From positions 219,996-283,995 of the forward strand of contig JAJIRX010000181.1 in the NCBI GenBank assembly GCA_023853785.1: DNA of 64,000 bases, in the 5' to 3' direction. Shown here one piece after another: positions 10,926-23,372 of the stretch (positions are counted from its first letter, which is position 1; every line of letters begins with the position of its first letter). Position numbers and translations under genes: made by a program. The notes below the pieces were generated by a model. The model searched no databases, was not told the origin of the DNA, and saw nothing but the letters and a program-made list of their open reading frames with translations. This stretch comes from Psilocybe azurescens. Taxonomy: Eukaryota; Basidiomycota; Agaricomycetes; Agaricales; Agrocybaceae.

Positions 10926-12789
10926 TTATTTCTGAGGTGGGTTGGCAGCGTACTCCCACTTGGCACCCTTGCCATAAATCACTTTTGCCTCTGGGTTACC
11001 TTCCAGCAAATCGACACTAACGCTCCGTAGTGCGTTAACGCACCACTCTGGGTAACCTGAATCTCCAAAGTATGTAGCGAAAAAGGATCGCAGATAATCT
11101 GGGAATCTACCCTCAATGATCGCTTCTCTTGCGCGACCCATTACTTGGGCCTGGAATACGACATTGTGAAGAGTAAGGGCTGAAGAGACGTTGATCAACA
11201 TAAGACTTATATGTAACAAGGTTGAATATACCATGGGCAGCGGCTGTTTCATGAGTGACAATGTGATGAAGCATAGCCCTTGATGTGTTGTCTGTGCATG
11301 TAGGGCATGGGCACGTCTCGTCCAGTGTCCGGAAGTCATTAGCATGCTTATTGAGTTCTAGACCGAACATGCAGATTAGTTTGCTTCCAGTATTGTGACT
11401 GGTTACTCACTGAGGTTGAGAGGCCCGTTGTGGGTAAGTGCCACACCAAACCGAGCTGTACGTGTCGGGAACACGCAATCAGCCTAACCATGAGAATTAG
11501 CAAGTGAACTAAAAGGTTTATTAAATTACTGACCATATCCACTCCTAGTGCTACACAAACGAGTAGATCTTGGATAGCCGTTGAGTAAATTAGCTTCTGC
11601 GTTACTAAAATAAAGGTCAAACCTTCAGCAAAGCCTATTCCCATTGAATATCGGGGTCCTGGAACATAATGTCAGCGAATGGTTCGAGAGGGTGGGCGGA
11701 ATAGATAAGGACTTTCTTCTGGAAGCCTTTCAGCACATTGCTTTATACTTTTAAGAATTTGGCAGTTGTTCAGATGATAGATTCTGTTTGAACAGGCAGA
11801 TTACTCACACTCTCCAAAATATATCTGACCAGAGTTTTAGCATGAAGTACATGAAGGAGGAAGTATGAAACGAACCTTTTTCTTCGCCCCCACTCAGACC
11901 TCCAATAGCATATCCTGCGACGCCGTCGCGACGTTCAATCATCGCATCGAGACAGCGATCCCGAAGTGCGGGATCAAGGCCTCCTGCACAATAGCAAAAA
12001 GATTTTGTGTATCTTTCTTTCCGGACTTCTCATGCTGTATGATACAACGGTCAAGCCATCTGACCGATCGTTCCATGGCCTCTTCGACTCGAGAACCTGT
12101 GGTTAAACTCGAAACTGATATTACTGTTAATCAACTATGAGCCATTTAATAACAACATGTACTTACCTACATCGTCGAGTTGCATAATAATGTCTGCACC
12201 AATACCATGCTGTATTGATATGCTTTCTTCTGGCTTAATTAATTTATAAATCACCTTGGTAACAATAGTAACTCTGTAAAACTTACCGTGAGCATGGTAG
12301 GTTCGCCGGTAAATGGGCTGGAAAACAAGGCCCCTTCTTCTGTGATTGTTGTAAACTTGCTCAACGACACGAGTTGGAATCCGCCGCTATCCTTTTAACC
12401 AATAATTGGAACGATAAGACTATTTGAACGGTGAAAAATTTGAAGTCGAGAACAATATACTGACAGTCAATAGATTGCGATCCCATCCCTGAAATTTGTG
12501 AGCGCCTCCAGCTACATTAAGCACTTCGAGCCCAGGACGTAGATTAAGATGATATGTGTTGTTTAGAATCAGGGTGACTCCGAGAGATTCCATTTGTTGT
12601 GATGTTAAGCCTTTGATTGCAGCTTGCGTTGCAACTGGCATGAAAGTAGGCAGCATGGTGACACCATCTGGAAGTGATTTGCTTAGCAAGGAAGGGCAAG
12701 GAAAAATGAAAGATAAACCTACGGGACAGAGTCATACGCGACACCCTAGCTTTTGTCGTATGACATTTTGCAATGACCTCGAATTGCAT
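10926..12789 (-). CDS. QTRT1: Queuine tRNA-ribosyltransferase, catalytic subunit (TGT/QTRT1)
   Basis: Twelve exons on the minus strand, written right to left: 12789-12723, 12667-12465, 12391-12287, 12233-12167, 12096-11876, 11824-11809 (16 nt), 11747-11713, 11658-11623, 11568-11534, 11483-11411, 11357-11232, 11179-10926. The enzyme exchanges guanine-34 of GUN tRNAs for queuine. Landmarks: [36 protein letters not shown] (general base Asp), [13 protein letters not shown] (nucleophile Asp), and the zinc site CPCPTC with a downstream His. One base is missing in exon 5 at 11980-11985: the sequence reads CAGGAGG where the universal IVQGGLD motif needs one more G. The exon sum 1238 is one short of a multiple of three. 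About 412 aa. Confidence 0.92.
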
Positions 12790-13040
12790 CCCAAGGCGTT
12801 TATGGGCAGTGCGGATGATGGATGCCAGCTTTTGAGAGCAAGTTCAAATTCAGCAAACGATCTGCATCTGCAAATCTAAAATTAACTTCTGTAAATTGAT
12901 CAATGTTTCCAATCGATGCACTTGACAAACATTGAAGCCAATTATGGATGACGGGTGCTATTCGCCTTCGTGTTCAACAGTCAACTAGTACTTGCAAGTC
13001 TTGGGTCCCTACAAAGGTCATATCTGTGGAACAATCCACA
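12790..13040. promoter_or_regulatory. Divergent promoter region QTRT1 / TM9
   Basis: 251 bp between two divergently transcribed start codons, so both promoters must be here or in 5' introns. No clear TATA box or palindromic operator stands out. Confidence 0.4.
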
Positions 13041-15911
13041 ATGTCCACGTATACCCTGTCCATCTACCTGCTTTTATGCACTGGCCTCACTCAAGCTTTC
13101 TATCTTCCTGGTGCTGCTCCCCATAACTATGCCGAAGGCGACAATGTCGACCTCTTTGTGAATGCCCTGACGCCAATGCGTTCTCTCACTAACGAGAAAG
13201 TGGTATGGTGAAATTTCATTATATCTATGCAGATGGTTGAATATTCATTCAGAACTCTCTCATCAACTGTAAGTTTCGTGCATCTGTCTCTTGCCGCGGA
13301 TCGTCGTGTGTTCAACTTTGTCAATGAATGGCGTTGAAGATGATTACTACAACCTCAACTTTCAATTTTGTAAAACCGGATGGAGGCCCCAAAAAGCAAC
13401 CAGAGTCTTTAGGATCAATTTTATTTGGTGACAGAATTTTTAATTCTCCGTACGATGTAAGTAAATTGTCCGCAACGTCGCGTTATGTTTTCTATATTCA
13501 TAAAAATAAATAGATCAAAATGCTTAAGGACAATGATACATGCAGAACTCTGTGTCTTGTACCTAATGTTACAGGAGAAGAAGCAAAATTTATTAATGAC
13601 CGCATACGCGAAGACTATGCTATAAATTGGCTCATCGATGGACTACCGGCTGCAGAAATGAAAATTGAAGCGAAGACCAAAGAATTGTTCTTCGACATGG
13701 GTTTCAATCTTGGAGATAACGAAGGGAAACACCAAAATCTACCCGCTCTCAATAATCACTATGAAATTGTCCTGAGGTGATTTATAACGTTTCATTCGTG
13801 ATCTGTGATCTTCATATTCTATAGATACCACCGCCCAACTCCGGAAACTTTCCGTGTGGTCGGGGTACTTGTTTGGCCTGCAAGGTGAACATTTAAAGAT
13901 AATCTAAATTACTTTGCATATTGATATTTAAATGTCTTATTCTAGTATCGGTGGCGTTCAAAGTTCGACGCCGAATTGCGATTCCAGGAATGCTCAACCT
14001 CTGGTTTTAAGTGAGGATCGACCCCAAGCTATCAGATACACCTACCGTGTTTCATGGAATGTGAGATTTATAGCTATGATCTGGCTGCCCACACTCACTC
14101 GTTCTATTAGGAATCAGACACGCCTTGGGTAAGTACTCTTGCTCGGAACAGTCATGTCACCATAACTAAATAGCTCTTAGGCAACGCGCTGGGATAATTA
14201 TCTTCATATTTTTGACCCCCGCATTCATTGGTTCAGCTTGATAAACTCAGTCGTTGTCGTCATTCTGCTGTGTGTCATGGTGTCCATGATACTTGTTCGC
14301 ACCGTTTCTCGTGATGTATGCAATCAGCAACAACACCCACCTATATATCTGCCTAATCTGCTCTTAACGTCTAGATCAACCGCTACAATGCCATTGAAGT
14401 TAGTGTATGTATTTTTTTGTTATGCCATATCGTTTGCCAACTTTTATCCTTTATACAGGAAGATGTGCAAGAAGACTGGGGCTGGAAACTTGTTCACGGA
14501 GAAGTCTTCCGATCTCCCAGCAATCCTTTGCCTCTATCAGTTCTTGTTGGCAACGGTTCACAATTAGCAGCAATGACGGCTGTGACGCTAGGTTTGTGAT
14601 TCTTTCAATTTGCATCTGTACGCTATCCCATATTATCTCTAAATAATATCAGTATTCGCATTGATGGGCTTCCTTTCACCTTCCAATCGCGGTTCTCTTG
14701 CTACTGTCATGATGGTCTGCTGGTCGTTCTTCGGCAGGTAAGTATTTTTCTATTCAATATGACCATCACTTAGCTTGTGGATATTTAGCATTGGAGGATA
14801 TTTTTCAAGTCGGGTCTACTCGTCTCTTGGAGGCACAAATCGCAGGAAAAACGCATTCATTACTGCCACTGCTCTGCCAACGTAAATCTTCTTTCAATTC
14901 TTCAAATGCACATCAACATTCATCCTCCATTCATAGGTTCATCTTCATTATCGTCTTCCTCCTCAACTTTTTCTTGCTATCCGCTGGATCGTCAGGCGCT
15001 GTTCCTTTCGGTATGGTCGACTATAAAACCTTTTTCAAGCTGATAAACATCATTTGTAGGCACAATGTTATTGATCATCGTCATGTGGTTTGGTATCTCT
15101 GCACCTTTATCTGCTATTGGCTCCTATTTCGGGGGCAAACACGGTGTAAGCGGACTGTTCCGATATTCGTTATTTGCTTGATTATTTAATTATCTATGAA
15201 TCTATAGGCTATACAAAACGTAGTTCGAGTGAATCCTATTCCACGACAAATTCCGCCTGGCCCTAAATACCTGGAAACCATGGGTATATAGTTTCCTTAA
15301 TTTCGAAGAATCTTTCTGATTTCTTATCAGGCAGCGTCCCTGCTTGGTGGTATTCTTCCATTTGGTACGCCGAAGACATTGTTGTTTTACTAAAGCGACT
15401 CATCTTCGTTCTAGGGGCTGCCTTCGTCGAGCTTTACTTCGTATTGTCCAGCCTCTTCGCCTCGAGGGCATACTATGCGTTTGGTTTCCTAGCACTGACA
15501 GCTGGAGTGGTTGCTTTGACCACTGCGACGGTGTCCATCCTGTTCACCTACTTTCTCCTTTGTGCTGAAGAGTACAGGTAAGCATCTCCTTATTTCGGAC
15601 ATTGTTACAAATATCAAGGTCTACCAACAGATGGCACTGGAGATCGTTCCTTATAGGAGGTGGTAGTGCATTCTGGGTCATGGCCTATGGGCTATTCTAC
15701 TGGGCTACGCAACTTAGATTGGAGTCTTTCTCCAGCGTTATCCTTTACCTAGGCTATTTGTTCCTCATTTCTGTCCTTGATTTCCTTGTGACAGGTATGT
15801 CTTTTCGTTTTCCGTCTCCTATCTGATTAATGGTTGCCCTTAGGAACCATTGGATTTTTCGCCTCTTACTGGGTTATTCGAAAAATCTACAGCGCTATTC
15901 GCGTTGATTAA
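13041..15911 (+). CDS. Transmembrane 9 superfamily (EMP70/nonaspanin) protein
   Basis: Nineteen exons: 13041-13202, 13253-13268 (16 nt), 13340-13456, 13514-13776, 13825-13884, 13946-14060, 14111-14128 (18 nt), 14181-14315, 14375-14404, 14459-14591, 14653-14737, 14789-14881, 14937-15010, 15060-15145, 15208-15283, 15335-15364, 15415-15577, 15631-15794, 15844-15911. About 628 aa. Starts with a signal peptide (MSTYTLSIYLLLCTGLTQA) followed by FYLPGAAPHNYAEGD, then a lumenal domain (YYNLNFQFCK, KQPESLGSILFGDR), WGWKLVHGEVFR, and nine hydrophobic helices with GILPFGAAFVELYFVLSS. TM9 proteins act in Golgi/endosome sorting of membrane proteins. One surplus A in the run 13372-13375 breaks the frame; the exon sum 1888 is one over a multiple of three. 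Ends with a short IRVD tail. Confidence 0.93.
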
Positions 15912-16027
15912 TTCTTGGATTAATAGCTAGTGTACATAATATTATGGATTCCCTAATACAGAAGAATAGATAGACGATGTCTCAGATTTTCCACTCACTA
16001 GTGTGAGTAGCTTTAGAATCAGGTACA

Positions 16028-17805
16028 TCAATCACTTGAGGACAAGACCAATATTTTGTCCTTTCCGGCTCGTATAATGAGGAAATTTCCGTCAAGCAGA
16101 TCCTCCGGCATCGCCTTGTATTGTGTATCTGGTACTGATCGGTTATTGAGGTATAGACCTCGCGACGCAACAAGCGTTTTAGAAACAGCTTTTGGAGGTT
16201 GCACTACTGTTAATAAATATATCTACATTATGATCGTCGCACTCACAGTTCGAAGCTACCAAGCCGTATTTGGCAGCCAGTTTCGGTACGGGAATACTAA
16301 GAATATCGGACCTGGATATTTTAACAAATCGAGGATCGTTTCCAATGGATGCTATGACATCTCGAGTTTTCAAACCTGCATATTCCGAGCTGAATAGCAA
16401 TGTCGTCACAACATTTGCTTGAGTGACCCCGCTTTCTGTTGGTTGTTTAGGGAGGAGGGGCAGGATTTAAAATTGAAGCGTTACTCACTCAGATGTACCA
16501 TCTCCGTCACCTCTGCAGCGAGGCGGTGCTGAGCTATGCGTTTCTCAGGTTGTTCCTGATTGATAATGCTGTTGTTCACATAAATTCAGTCGGCAGGAAG
16601 GTTACGCACATTGTGCAACTTCAATAATTCAGCAATTTCCATTTGAGGCATGAAGGTGAAGAGTTTCAAATATTTCTCCACATCGACGTCTGTGACTTTG
16701 ATAAAGTACTGCAAGGCGAAATTATTGCATGCCAAGTTAAGAATGTCCAGACCACGTACCTGATAGAAATCAAAAACACTCGTCAACTTAGGGTCCAACC
16801 ATACTGCATTCCCAGCACTTTTGCCAAACTTTTCTCCAGTCGACGTCGTAAGAAGGGGTGTGGTTATCCCAAACGCATCATTCGAATGATCTGAAGGTGA
16901 TTCTGATTCCAATTTACCGATTAACTCTAGTCCTGCAACGATGTTACCCCATTGATCTGAGCCTCCAATCTGAACGGTGCATCCGAAGTGCTTGTGTAGA
17001 TGATAGAAATCATATGCTTGCAAAAGCTGGTACGTGAATTCGGTAAAAGAGAGGCCCTGTTGAGAGGATAATCGAGATCGAACGCTAAACGATGACCGGT
17101 AAATGCAAAGAATCTGGGTAAATCAACATGATGTACCTCTCCCTGTTGAGCATAGTGTTCACTCGCGCGCGTACGCCCACTGTCTGCAAGAATTGCAACA
17201 GATTAGTAGAACCATGCCAGTCCAAGTTGTTCACAACACGAGGTTCTTGGTAGACGTTTTCCTTCGACTCTAAGCGAGAAGTCGCATAGAGCAAAGCGTT
17301 CTTGAAGAAACGTTGGATACTGGAAGTCAGATTAACCACATTGGCCTCCACCTCTGACACCTCAGCCAGCTGACGTTCTACAAGGCGCCCCGAAGGATCC
17401 CCGACACGACCAGTGGCTCCTCCAATCTGATAGAAGTTGTAATTTGGTGCTTTTGTGGTTTCGAAGGCCAAAGCTCACAAGTGGGACGATTCCATGACCA
17501 CGAATCTGGAAATGGAGAAGACACATCAAAGGGATGAGATGGCCAATGTGCAGGGCTTTGGCAGTCGGATCGACTCCCACATAAACAGTTTGCTTCTTCG
17601 ATGACAGTGCACCTTCAAACGCGTCGCGTCTGCTTTACTCGTTGATTAACTGTTACCACTTCTGATATAACACAGCAAACCTTGAAACATCCTGTATGAA
17701 CCCTCGTTGAGTCAAGTCGTCGAGCAAGGGTACCGGAGAGTGATGGTATCTTTTGCTATGGAAGAGAGCAAGTTTAGGTATCGCAGGCGGCCGTCTCAAC
17801 CACAT
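16028..17805 (-). CDS. MSY1: Tyrosyl-tRNA synthetase, mitochondrial
   Basis: Seven exons, right to left: 17805-17681, 17629-17479, 17426-17137, 17084-16610, 16555-16489, 16435-16247, 16206-16028 (the last acceptor could be 3 nt further in). Sum 1476 = 491 codons plus stop, frame intact. The first 25 residues (MWLRRPPAIPKLALFHSKRY) are basic and lack acids, as expected for a mitochondrial targeting peptide. Class I signatures: HIGH (ALHIGHLIPL), GGATGRVGDPSGR, the tyrosine/ATP pocket GGSDQWGNI, and KFGKS in the KMSKS loop. The C-terminal S4-like part carries PEKRIAQHRLAAEV and LVASRGLYLNNR. It charges mitochondrial tRNA-Tyr. The 3' end faces the TM9 gene (convergent, 116 bp apart). Confidence 0.92.
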
Positions 17806-18144
17806 GGTATAAATAAAAGATGTGACCGAGCAACACTTCCACGGTCCACTGTCCAAATAAGTTGACCCTGATGGAGAAAGTTGCCTCAAGCCTGTTGTGA
17901 CTTGAATGGGGCAAAGTATAGAGACGATATGAAGTAACTCATTCACTAATAAACTTCCGGTACATCCCTACTGTTGTCCCAAATAAGGCCTCACTTACAA
18001 CCAGTAGTTTCACAACCGATTATTGACGCGTCGTAATCATGTGACATCGGAGTTTTGTAACTGTTACAGTTTTTCAAATAAGGTTTACCGGCTTTTCCCT
18101 GACCAGCCTATCGCTACTATCAGCACCGACCTCCAACCTCAAGA
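17806..18144. promoter_or_regulatory. Divergent promoter region MSY1 / RPS23
   Basis: 339 bp between divergent start codons. A pyrimidine-rich segment (CTTTTCCCTGACC) precedes the RPS23 start by about 45 bp, as often seen at ribosomal-protein gene starts. No other motif is clear. Confidence 0.4.
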
Positions 18145-18800
18145 ATGGGCTGTACGTTGTGCTACTCCTTAGTACGCTGCTGAAGCGCTAATCCTCGATT
18201 TTATGTAGCCAACAAACCTCGTGGTCTTCAAGCCGCTCGTAAGCTCAGGACTGACCGCAAGGAAAACCGATGGGTGAGAACTTTGACATGCTCCTTTGTG
18301 GCCTCAGGTGCTAAACGTACATGCATTCAGGCCGATAAAACCTACAAGAAGCGTGCCCTCGGAAACATCTACAAAACCTCTCCCACCGGAGGCTCCTCGC
18401 ATGCCAAGGGTATCGTCTTGGAGAAAGTCGGTGTTGAGGCCAAGCAGCCCAACTCTGCCATTCGCAAGTGTGTTCGTGTTCAGTTGATCAAAAATGGAAA
18501 GAAGGTCACCGCTTTCGTTCCCGTACGTCCTTATTTTCTGCTTTCAAAATTACATTGACTTATCGTCTCTTCAGAATGATGGTTGCCTTAACTTTGTTGA
18601 TGAGAACGATGAGGTCCTCATCTCAGGTTTCGGTCGCCGCGGAAAGGCCAAGGGTGACATTCCTGGTGTGCGTTTCAAGGTTGTGAAGGTGTCTGGTGTT
18701 GGCCTGTTGGCTCTGTGGAAGGAGAAGAAGGTTCGTCCAGCATCTATCTTTTGCTTTGTTTCTATACCAACTATTATTTTAGGAAAAGCCCAGATCATAA
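18145..18800 (+). CDS. RPS23: 40S ribosomal protein S23 (uS12)
   Basis: Exons 18145-18151 (7 nt: Met, Gly and one base), 18209-18273, 18331-18522, 18575-18730, 18783-18800 (18 nt). Sum 438 = 145 aa, the normal family length, frame intact. Decoding-centre protein of the small subunit. Conserved segments: [52 protein letters not shown] (the proline that is hydroxylated in eukaryotes), and [18 protein letters not shown]. The last exon encodes EKPRS, the expected C-terminus. The split of the first codons by an intron is common for fungal ribosomal-protein genes. Confidence 0.97.
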
Positions 18801-19339
18801 ACGCTGGGCTTTACTGCTAGTACTATGTTCTACTGAATGTTATGCTGAACCTCTATGCATTCTACTATCAAGCTCCTGTGTGCACCATATCGCGATTGAG
18901 AGCAATTCGACCAGACTTCCCGTCAGACACGGGGTGTGATAGATTGGCCTGCAATTACTTTCTACAAATCCAGGCTGAGGCCACTGTATTACCGTCAAGT
19001 CCCGCGAGATTATGATGCGAGTTTCCACGACTGTCGACTCGGTTCCGGATGTTGTAAAAAGGTTTATGCGCGTGTGATCTACCTTGTGTGCTCTATGTTA
19101 TTCTCTAAGCTCTTCAGAGCAATGATTCGATAGATATGTGAAACATCTTTTGAAAGTGAGTCAAAGTCTGTAAACTCACCTAAGTTGCTTGGGAATTCGT
19201 CGACATGCGCTGGGATAAACTATATCAAATCCTTTCGAGTCACCGCCAAGGCCGCCAACAGAAATAACTATTTAAAGGTTGTAATTTCCAGCAAGAAGAT
19301 GAGCGTTCGCCCATCGTTGATTGTTATCACCTTGTAATA
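18801..19339. other. Intergenic RPS23 to transglutaminase-like gene
   Basis: About 540 bp containing the RPS23 3' region and the promoter of the next gene. Only short, unconvincing ORFs; no RNA gene recognised. Confidence 0.4.
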
Positions 19340-20802
19340 ATGTCTACACTAATTCGACCCCCCACCGCCACGTAGGGGACTACCGCCTCCCCCGCAGCTT
19401 GAAACGGAAAGCAAGGGCTCAAATTTTCAGCAAGGTCGGTGTACATCCATCGTGACAAAAGAAGTAACTTGAAGTTCAAGTATACCTCATCCAGCACATG
19501 CATATGTTCCGCCTCCCGTACCTCCTCGCGGAGGCGTAAGAGCACCTATAACCCCGGTCTTCAATATTCCACATAGATCAGTTTCCGACAGCTCTGTACC
19601 TCATGATCTGTCTAGGCTATTAGCGAGGAAGCCACCTCCTCCACCAACTCGACCAGCAAGTTTTTTCCTGCGAAAGTGCCAATACTGAAAGATGCGGTTC
19701 CCGTACGATCGGTGCTTGCCCCCCGCCTCCGTTAAACCTAGCTTCCAAACCTATTTCAATCGCGGAGGATAAAAAATCGGCAACAGCAACCCCCTTAGCC
19801 GAAATTCCTTCTTGCCTGCAGTGCAGAGATTTCTCTGAAGCTGACGCTCACGCAGCTTTATTTCCAAGGGCTTCGGTCTATTCTTTACAAGATTTGGCCT
19901 ACGGTTTAGCGGAGCCTTTCGAAGATGATGTAGACAAGGCCCGGGTTATTTTCACCTGGCTTCATCACAACATAGCCTATGATGCTGAATCCTTCTTGGC
20001 TGGCAATGTGCAGCATTCAACTCCAGAATCAACGTTGGCGTCCGGCCTTGCCGTATGCGAAGGCTACGCCGGCCTTTTTGAACAGCTCGGAGAGCTAATG
20101 GACTTACAGGTATATAAAGTTTCCGGTCACGGAAAGGGTTATGGCTATCAGCCACTCAAGGAAGGCGAACCGGTGCCCGAAGAAAAGAGTGGTCATGCAT
20201 GGAACTGCATATTCCTCAACGACGAATGGCACTTGGTTGATCCTTGCTGGGGAGCAGGTGTTCTGACTGGAGGCGGCGTTTACGAAGCCAAATTCGCGCC
20301 TCATTGGTTTATTTCATCGCCCCTCGAATTTGGACGGACACATTTCCCTACAGACCCCTCTTTTCAATTGACGCCCGAGCAGAGCACATGGGAAGAGTAT
20401 ATCCTTGCACCAATGGCGCCAGTCATCACTTCGGATTTCCATAAATTTGGATACCATCCTTTGCTTGTGCAACCCCAAGTGAAATATGTGCCAGAGCGAC
20501 AATTTGTGCGATTTAGTGTGTCTAAGAGATGCGAACATATATCAACGGCCGATGCTGATAATTACTTGCTGGTGATCAGCATAAATGGTAAAGACTTCCT
20601 TCCCCTGGCTTTCAGTGAAGAGGAGGGTGGGTGGATCGCGAATATATTCACCCCAAGAAATGGCGACGTGACTTTGTATCTCATAGACTCGGTCAACAAT
20701 CAAGACGCGAGCGGTTTGGACATTGCGGGTTTTAACAAAGCGAAAGGTCGGAAAACAATGGGGTTCAAAGGTCTTGTGGTGTGGTCTGTAGTTCATTTAT
20801 AA
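19340..20802 (+). CDS. Transglutaminase-like domain protein (Cyk3/kyphoscoliosis-type)
   Basis: The 3' two thirds (19720-20802) form one frame. It encodes a transglutaminase-like core: FTWLHHNIAYD, Cys in LAVCEGYAGL (about 20050), His in SGHAWNCIF (about 20195) and Asp in HLVDPCWGAG (about 20235), the usual Cys-His-Asp triad, followed by a beta-rich C-terminal domain. The 5' part is proline-rich (RKPPPPPTRPAS, VPPPVPPRGG) and lies in several frames. At least two breaks sit in homopolymers: T6 at 19661-19666 and C6 at 19719-19724, each needing one more base. The start at ATG 19340 (MSTLIRPP) is a guess. In yeasts Cyk3 works in cytokinesis; whether this protein does, and whether it keeps catalytic activity, is not shown. 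A 5' intron is possible near 19430-19480. Confidence 0.75.
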
Positions 20803-20985
20803 AAGTCATCGTAGATATATTATGCTGTGAAAGGATGCTATTGTAATTTGGAGGTGAATGTCATGGAAAGCACGTTGAAAGCCATCAACAAAGTCGATGT
20901 CGAGAGATTGGCATTTGGTACTAAAGTGTAGTGTCCAAATTATTTATAAGAATCAAATGTCACGATAATCATGTGACATTCTCCT

Positions 20986-23093
20986 TCATGATACTGTGAT
21001 CCCCTGCCTCTCCAAGTATCTCGTCAAATCGCTGATAAGCTCCAATTGCTGATCGATAGTGAGCCCGCTAACGATCGTTTGCAGGATTCCTCCAACAGTA
21101 ACATGGTGCACACGGATAAGGCTACTGTAGTAAACATAAGTAAAGATGCCCATCAAAAACCTGTTTTTGTGCAAGTAAGTCTTCAGCATTCCAAATAACA
21201 TAGTTCATCTTACTGGCAGTCCATTCGATCAGTCATCCCACCGTGGCCTGGAATGCTGTGTCCAAAGTCTTTGATGTTGAAGGCACGCTTGAACCCTGAG
21301 GCGAAAAATCCTCCAAAAGGTGCCACCAAGGACGCAAAACCAGCGAGTGTAAGAAGGTGCAGTTGGTATGGTGCGTATGGAATTGTTTTCACGGTATGTC
21401 CAGTCTACGTAGGCAAGATAAGAGCAATACAGATACAAAAAGCCAGCGTGAACAACACACCAGGGTAGTTAAGAATGTAGACAGTGGTTGCCAAAGGTTC
21501 AATGTCTTCCACATAAATACTGGATTTGGTGTGCATTGTGTAGAACTCCATGCACTAACACCCAGGTCGTGTACAGGGCAGATCATGTAGTTGAATCGCA
21601 TGAAATACGCTCCCAAAATACAGAGAAAATCATTGTGCTGATGAAAGCGCCTACGAAGCCTTCCACAGTCTTCTTTGGCGAAAGTTTGATCAAAGGTGTA
21701 CGGCCGACGGTTACGCCCCAGATATAGGCGAAGCAATCATTGCAGATTACTAAAGACGCGGGAACCCAGAACCAAATAAGACCCTCCAAGATATTGTTAA
21801 CAATGAAATGACTGTACGATTATTAGAGCCATCAGTCAATGTTTTCTCGGTCAGACTCACCTTGACACAACGATCAAGAGAAGGCTCATATGAACCCAAC
21901 AGAAGAGACCGAACTGTTGTTTCAAATATCCTTTTTCAAGGACATGACAAAACCCATGAAACCGATGATATAAAGTGTGAAGCTAATCATACGATGGTTT
22001 GTTGCGAATGGTAGAAGATTCGCGTCGGCGAACACGACATGCTGGAGTACGCGTTAAAATTGTTCGTGAGTTCCAAAGCAGCAAGAGGAATATACCTTGA
22101 AGTAATAGATAATACTCTCTCCATACAAAAAATAATTCGTGACCGCAAAGAAGTACCAGTTAAGGGTCTTGCTCCAGGGATCTTTTCCTTTCAGGGGCTC
22201 CACATCCTGCGATTCCGGTGTTGCCGTTTTAAGTGAGAAAAGAGCGGTAACTTCCCTGTAGACCAAAGTCTGGCACAACATGACCAAAAGAATCATGTAA
22301 GTATGTCCAAGCAACAAGAGGGCTTTAGAATACATTCACTACGTCAGAAATACGGCCAAAAAAAATCGAAGAGGCTTCACCTATGAAACCACCAATCATA
22401 ATGAACGTCCATATGACGCGAGTTAACACGTTTTGTCGCTTCTTGACTTGCTCAGTGTTTATGGCTGCATCTTTCGCTGTAGTCTTCAAGGTTGATCCAT
22501 TTGCAGACGGTGAGGCTTGAGGGATGGGATTTCCGTTACTCTCTGGCCCAGGTATAGGCACAGATGGTTTGGGTGGAACCATTTCCACTTCAGTGACCTC
22601 TTTTTGAACAGCTGGGAGTTCCTCCGAGGGAGTTGATCCATTCCGCTTAACTGTTTCTGGCATGACTGCCTCTATCGAAGGCAGGGGCTCGGACTGTGTT
22701 ATAGATCGGACAGGCGACATTGTCGACGTATCGTCGACAGATAGTCTAGAGGATTTTAGGTCCACCGGGACAGAATCGGTATTGGTCGTGACATCCTCTT
22801 TACTTCGCGCCTCTGCCTTGAGCTGTTTTTGACGCTGTTTTGCCTCGATACGGGCGAGGCGTTGAGCTTTTTAATAGCCGATTTAGTCAATTTAACCGGT
22901 TCCTGGGGCACACTGATAATATATGATGAATACCACCTTTTCGTCAAAAATGAACGACAAACCTCTCCTGTGCATTTTCGATGTCAGAGGGATACTCCTC
23001 TTCAGATTCCTCACCGGAGTCTACTGCAAGAGCATCGAATGTAGTTTTGGAAGCGAAGATAGTCTTGGGGGTGGAAGCGTTGAGTCTGCTCAT
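20986..23093 (-). CDS. CDS1: Phosphatidate cytidylyltransferase (CDP-diacylglycerol synthase)
   Basis: Exons right to left: 23093-22963, 22912-22381, 22322-22096, 22041-21861, 21811-21461, 21404-21214, 21160-20986. Makes CDP-DAG from CTP and phosphatidic acid in the ER, the precursor of phosphatidylinositol and other phospholipids. Signatures: multiple membrane helices, [33 protein letters not shown] (catalytic motif region), [20 protein letters not shown] and TDRMDCQ. Three frame breaks: T5 22868-22872, the CCTTTTT stretch at 21930-21936, and CCC 21612-21614, each needing one base. Exon sum 1788, plus three gives 597 codons. The N-terminus is unusually long: about 210 charged, Ser/Pro-rich residues before the first helix. 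Confidence 0.92.
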
Positions 23094-23372
23094 AACGTGC
23101 GCTGAGAAGGAAAGAAAGTAGAGCCAGGCTCCAGCAATGGCCCAGTTGGAGCACTTTGACTTTTATTTTTGGACACGCAATACATCGTTGTTTGGGAACA
23201 ACCACCGAACCTAACATCTGCCGAGTGCCCACACAAGCAAATGTATTTCTACAGCATCTCTTTATTAAATTATGCTACCTAAACCAACCATTTACCTCTG
23301 TAACAAGAGTTCCGAGATGCGTTACGGTCCATGTCCATATTCGAGTAAACTACGTATGAGTCCAGACTCTTC

